Assembly (NCBI GenBank): GCA_016296415.1
Contig: JAEDJH010000010.1
Location: 1 to 26,927 of the forward strand
DNA from: Clostridia bacterium
GTDB lineage: Bacteria > Bacillota > Clostridia > Christensenellales > CAG-138
Reading direction: 5' to 3'
Length of the DNA: 26,927 nt
The position numbers and the translations under genes were made by a program. Shown here in pieces: positions 23,835 to 26,927 of this stretch. How positions within the stretch are numbered: the first letter of the stretch is position 1; each line of letters opens with the position of its first letter. Under the pieces are notes generated by a model. The model was not told the origin of the DNA, made no database searches, and saw only the letters and a program-made list of their open reading frames with translations.

Positions 23835-24953
23835 ATGAATAAGTTTTTTAAGTATGAACTTATAAAGACCTGCAAGCAGTCGGGTGCGAGGCTCGGCAGG
23901 CTTCACACGCCCCATGGCATCATCGAAACGCCGTGCTACATGCCCGTCGGCACGCAGGCCACGGTAAAGGCGGTTCAGCCGAGGGAGCTGGAGGAGATCG
24001 GTTCGGGGATAATACTCGCCAATACGTATCATCTTTACCTCAGACCCGGGCATAAGCTCGTGGAGGAGGCGGGCGGGCTGCACAAATTTATGAACTGGAA
24101 TCGCCCAATTCTGACCGACTCGGGAGGATTTCAGGTTTTCAGCCTTGCGGGGATAAACAGCATCAAGGAGGACGGGGTTGAGTTCCGTTCGCATCTTGAC
24201 GGAAGCAGACACTTTTTTACGCCCGAGAGCGTAATGGAGGTTGAGCAGGCACTTGGTGCCGATATAGCCATGGTGTTCGACGAATGCGCCCCGTATCCGA
24301 GCAATTATAAATACACCGCAGAGGCGATGGACAGGACGCATCGCTGGGCGGCCCGCTGTAAGCAGGCACATACGAGGGAGGATCAGGCGCTGTTTGGAAT
24401 TGTGCAGGGCGGTATGTACAAGGATCTGCGCATAGAGAGCGCAAAGGCGCTTTCCGATATGGATTTTATCGGCTACGGAATCGGCGGGCTTTCCGTCGGC
24501 GAGCCAAAGACTATAATGTACGATATGCTCGAAACCATAATGCCCTATATGCCGGAGAACAAGCCCCGCTACCTTATGGGCGTTGGAACGCCCGACTGCC
24601 TTATAGAGGGAGTGCTGAGGGGCGTGGATATGTTTGACTGCGTGCTTCAGACGAGGGTGGCAAGAAACGGTCTGGCACTAACCAGACAGGGCAGGCGCAC
24701 AATAAGAAATGCCACCTTTGAAAGGGACTTTACGCCCATCGACCCCGAGTGCGACTGCTATGCGTGCAGGAACTTTACGAGGGCGTACGTGCGGCACCTT
24801 ATAAAGGCGGAGGAGATATTGGCGGCACAGCTTTTGTCGCTGCATAATCTCCGCTTCTCCATTAAGCTGATGGAGGATGTGCGAAAGGCGATCGCAGAGG
24901 ACAGACTGCTGGACTTCAGGGCGGAGCTTATGGAGAAAGGGACGTTTAACTGA
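23835..24953 (+). CDS. tgt: Queuine tRNA-ribosyltransferase (TGT)
   Basis: A 372-residue bacterial tRNA-guanine transglycosylase, which swaps guanine-34 of GUN anticodons for preQ1 during queuosine synthesis. It has the DSGGFQ motif with D95, D149 in VFDEC, the GVDMFDC nucleophile region (263-269), and the zinc site C306-x-C308-x2-C311 with H337. The substrate loop reads LQTRVARNG where LPTR is typical, so the usual Pro is Gln. ATG 23835 follows TTGGAG; an earlier in-frame GTG at 23811 lies in the leader hairpin and is rejected. Its stop shares one base with the tsaE start, so it heads the tgt-tsaE-tsaB-rimI-murI transcript. No queA or preQ1 synthesis gene is in the window. Confidence 0.96.
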   Translation: MNKFFKYELIKTCKQSGARLGRLHTPHGIIETPCYMPVGTQATVKAVQPRELEEIGSGIILANTYHLYLRPGHKLVEEAGGLHKFMNWNRPILTDSGGFQVFSLAGINSIKEDGVEFRSHLDGSRHFFTPESVMEVEQALGADIAMVFDECAPYPSNYKYTAEAMDRTHRWAARCKQAHTREDQALFGIVQGGMYKDLRIESAKALSDMDFIGYGIGGLSVGEPKTIMYDMLETIMPYMPENKPRYLMGVGTPDCLIEGVLRGVDMFDCVLQTRVARNGLALTRQGRRTIRNATFERDFTPIDPECDCYACRNFTRAYVRHLIKAEEILAAQLLSLHNLRFSIKLMEDVRKAIAEDRLLDFRAELMEKGTFN

Positions 24954-25432
24954 TGAAGGCATTACACCTTAATCTCATGGACGAGGCGGCGACCGAAACG
25001 CTCGGGAAAACGCTTGCGCAAAGGCTGTTTCCGGGGGCTTTTGTCGCCATGTTCGGAGGCCTGGGTGCAGGCAAAACCACCCTTGTAAAGGCTTTGGCAG
25101 GTGCGCTCGGCATACATGATATAATGAGTCCCACGTTTACCATAGTGCGGGAGCACACGGACGGAGAAACTGCGCTTTTCCACTTCGATGCGTACAGGCT
25201 CGAGTCCGAGGAGGAGCTGTATGCCATAGGCTTCGAGGATTATTTGGCGAGGAACGGGGTAATAGTCATGGAGTGGTGTGAAAACGTCAGCTACGCCCTG
25301 CCGGAGGAGCGATTGGAGATACATATATCCGGAAGCGGCTGTGATGCCCGTGAGGTAGAGCTTGTGTCCACGGCGCCCAAATATGATGCGTTCATCGCTG
25401 CGGCGGAGCGGCTTTTCGGAGGTAAAATATGA
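24953..25432 (+). CDS. tsaE: tRNA t6A biosynthesis ATPase TsaE
   Basis: A 159-residue P-loop ATPase that works with TsaB and TsaD to make N6-threonylcarbamoyladenosine at position 37 of ANN-decoding tRNAs. Visible motifs are Walker A GGLGAGKTT (35-43), SPTFT (59-63), HFDAYRL (77-83) and VMEWCE with E107 (105-110). Length is typical. It starts at ATG 24953, one base inside the tgt stop (TGATG), and overlaps tsaB by 4 bases, so expression depends on the tgt promoter. Confidence 0.95.
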   Translation: MKALHLNLMDEAATETLGKTLAQRLFPGAFVAMFGGLGAGKTTLVKALAGALGIHDIMSPTFTIVREHTDGETALFHFDAYRLESEEELYAIGFEDYLARNGVIVMEWCENVSYALPEERLEIHISGSGCDAREVELVSTAPKYDAFIAAAERLFGGKI

Positions 25433-26088
25433 CGATCCTTTCCATTTCTACGTCTTCGGGAACGGCATCGGCGGCGGTTTATAAGAATGGGCGCATAAGC
25501 TGTCTTTACGGCGAACCGTCCGTCGGCGGACATTCCGAAATAATCATGCCGCTTGTTGAGAAACTTTTGGCGGATAACGATACAGCTATGGAGGATATAG
25601 ACGTTTTTGCCTGCGACATAGGTCCGGGGTCATACACGGGCGTAAGGATCGGTGTATGTGCGGTCAATGCGATGGCATTCACGTCGGGGAAAAAGATAAT
25701 CGGAGTACCTTCGCTCGAGGCACTGAAATACTGCGTTGACGGTGACGGCAAAAGCGTATGCGCTCTGCTTGATTGCAGAAACGGCAACGGTTATGCTGCG
25801 CTTTTTTCCAAAAACAAGACCGTCATCGAGCCGTCGGCGGTAGTGGTGGCGGAGCTTATAAAGGATATACCCGAAAATACGGTTTTTGTCGGCGACGGAG
25901 GCGTGCTGCACAGGGAATTGATACTTGCAAACTGCACGGGAGCAATGTTTGCCGATGGCGTTGTGAGCGCCGAGGGCGTCATAAAGGCGGCTTTGGCACG
26001 AATCGACTCGGGCGAAGCAAAGGTAGATGAGGTGACGCCGATGTATCTTAGGCAGCCGCAGGCGGAAAGGATGCAAAATGGAAGGTGA
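25429..26088 (+). CDS. tsaB: tRNA t6A biosynthesis protein TsaB
   Basis: A 219-residue ASKHA-fold protein that acts as the scaffold partner of TsaD and TsaE in t6A formation; it is not itself catalytic. The opening ILSISTSSGTASAA is the typical first strand pair, followed by GGHSE (33-37) and the conserved GPGSYTGVRIG (65-75). ATG 25429 overlaps the tsaE stop as ATGA, with GGAGG a few bases before. The 3' end overlaps rimI by 11 bases. Length fits the family (about 220-240). Confidence 0.95.
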   Translation: MTILSISTSSGTASAAVYKNGRISCLYGEPSVGGHSEIIMPLVEKLLADNDTAMEDIDVFACDIGPGSYTGVRIGVCAVNAMAFTSGKKIIGVPSLEALKYCVDGDGKSVCALLDCRNGNGYAALFSKNKTVIEPSAVVVAELIKDIPENTVFVGDGGVLHRELILANCTGAMFADGVVSAEGVIKAALARIDSGEAKVDEVTPMYLRQPQAERMQNGR

Positions 26089-26560
26089 ACTCGTAATACG
26101 TGCCATGACAAAGGATGACGTGGCAAGGGTGCACGAGCTTGAAACCGTGTGCTTCATCACCCCGTGGTCCTATAATTCGCTGTTGGGCGAGCTTAAAAAC
26201 AAGCTTGCCTACTACGCCGTTTCTGAGCTTGACGGCAGGATAATAGGCTATTGCGGCATGTGGGTGTATTTTGGGGAGGCTCACATAACCAACATTGCGA
26301 CAGCACCCGAGAACAGGCGATGCGGGTACGGCAAAAAGCTTCTTCTTTATATGATGCGCCTTGCGGTGGAGCATTCCGCCCGAAGTATGTCCCTGGAGGT
26401 AAGGGAGCATAACTTCGCCGCACAGAATATGTATTACGCTTTGGGCTTCGAGAAGGCGGGAATAAGAAAGCGTTATTATTCGGATACGGGTGAAAATGCC
26501 CTGATATTGTGGAATAACGATATTGAAAAAACACTGCGTGAACAGGGGATACTGCAATGA
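26078..26560 (+). CDS. rimI: Ribosomal protein alanine N-acetyltransferase RimI
   Basis: A 160-residue GNAT acetyltransferase. The family acetylates the N-terminal alanine of ribosomal protein S18 and sometimes other proteins. The acetyl-CoA loop is RRCGYGKK (80-87), preceded by the ITNIATAPE strand. The SLEVREHN strand (105-112) and NMYYALGF (117-124) complete the usual signature. ATG 26078 follows GGAAAGG by 7 bases and lies 11 bases inside tsaB. The neighbours tsaE and tsaB are its usual partners; the substrate is assigned by family and context only. It overlaps murI by 4 bases. Confidence 0.92.
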   Translation: MEGELVIRAMTKDDVARVHELETVCFITPWSYNSLLGELKNKLAYYAVSELDGRIIGYCGMWVYFGEAHITNIATAPENRRCGYGKKLLLYMMRLAVEHSARSMSLEVREHNFAAQNMYYALGFEKAGIRKRYYSDTGENALILWNNDIEKTLREQGILQ

Positions 26561-26927
26561 AACCGATTGGTGTTTTTGACTCGGGCTTCGGCGGCGTGAG
26601 CTTCCTGAGGGAGGCTTTGCGCCTTTTACCCGAGGAGGACTATATTTATTTCGGCGACAATAAAAACGCCCCCTATGGAGATAAAACCGAGGAGGAGATA
26701 ACGGAGCATTCCCTGGAAAGCGCCGAGTTTTTGATGAAAAAGGGCGTAAAGGCCGTGGTAGTTGCCTGCAACACTGCAACCGGAACGGCGATAGAGAAAA
26801 TACGGGCGAGGCTCGAGGTGCCGGTCATCAGCATGGAACCGGCGATAAAGCCGCCCTGCATGAAGGAAGGAAACGGCAGGATATTGATGCTTGCGACGAA
26901 GGCGACGACGACTCTGGAGCGTTATCT
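26557..26927 (+). CDS. murI: Glutamate racemase, 3' end outside the window
   Basis: The first 123 residues of a glutamate racemase, which makes D-glutamate for peptidoglycan. Family motifs are GVFDSGFGG with the acid-base D8 and S9, APYG (38-41), the catalytic Cys in VACNTAT (C71) and MEPAIKP (93-99). The second catalytic Cys lies beyond the window; the family length of about 265 puts roughly half the protein outside. ATG 26557 overlaps the rimI stop as ATGA. The expected GDxxxxPYG reads GDNKNAPYG. Placement after rimI means it may depend on the tgt operon promoter. Confidence 0.93.
   Translation, partial: MKPIGVFDSGFGGVSFLREALRLLPEEDYIYFGDNKNAPYGDKTEEEITEHSLESAEFLMKKGVKAVVVACNTATGTAIEKIRARLEVPVISMEPAIKPPCMKEGNGRILMLATKATTTLERY

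Overview
The window looks like a chromosomal segment of a low-GC-type Gram-positive bacterium, most likely an uncultured member of the Clostridia. The reasons are the acpP-rnc-smc-ftsY gene order, MutS2, a tgt-tsaE-tsaB-rimI-murI run, strong AGGAGG-type ribosome binding sites, sigma-A-like promoters, and frequent GTG/TTG starts (six of about twenty genes). Base composition is roughly balanced except for the first ~400 bases, which are clearly AT-rich. No rRNA, tRNA, CRISPR array, insertion sequence or phage gene was seen. No stretch longer than 300 bases lacks a gene; the longest gap (2232-2483) is a regulatory leader.

Layout on the plus strand. (1) 1-448: an unrecognised AT-rich gene and its terminator. 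(2) 468-2231: an M42 metallopeptidase and an alpha/beta hydrolase in one operon. (3) 2239-6229: palindromes, a strong promoter, a 23-codon leader peptide, an attenuator with mutually exclusive hairpins, then two overlapping ABC half-transporters that form a heterodimeric exporter with one degenerate ATP site. (4) 6241-9624: an eight-helix membrane protein of unknown function overlapping mutS2. (5) 9687-13749: a DUF523 protein overlapping an OmpR-type response regulator, its histidine kinase, and an HtrA-like protease with its own promoter and a strong terminator. (6) 13791-20978: a phosphohexomutase, then acpP, rnc, smc and ftsY, ending at a terminator shared with the convergent iron operon.

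On the minus strand, 20977-23714 is an iron-uptake operon: a consensus promoter, a DtxR-like operator, a fused FeoA-FeoB transporter, and a 46-residue Cys-rich membrane peptide. The plus strand resumes with tgt (queuosine tRNA modification), tsaE and tsaB (t6A tRNA modification), rimI and the start of murI (cell wall D-glutamate), which overlap one another by 1-11 bases and look like one transcript.

The most interesting element is the attenuator at 2281-2483. The last codons of the leader peptide form one arm of an antiterminator that competes with an intrinsic terminator in front of the exporter genes. That layout would let the pump be switched on when translation is impaired, as expected for antibiotic-inducible efflux. 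Other points of interest are a 12-bp hairpin just before rnc, a Cys-containing insertion in the FeoB G domain, the small Cys-rich iron peptide, and an inverted repeat over the htrA promoter.
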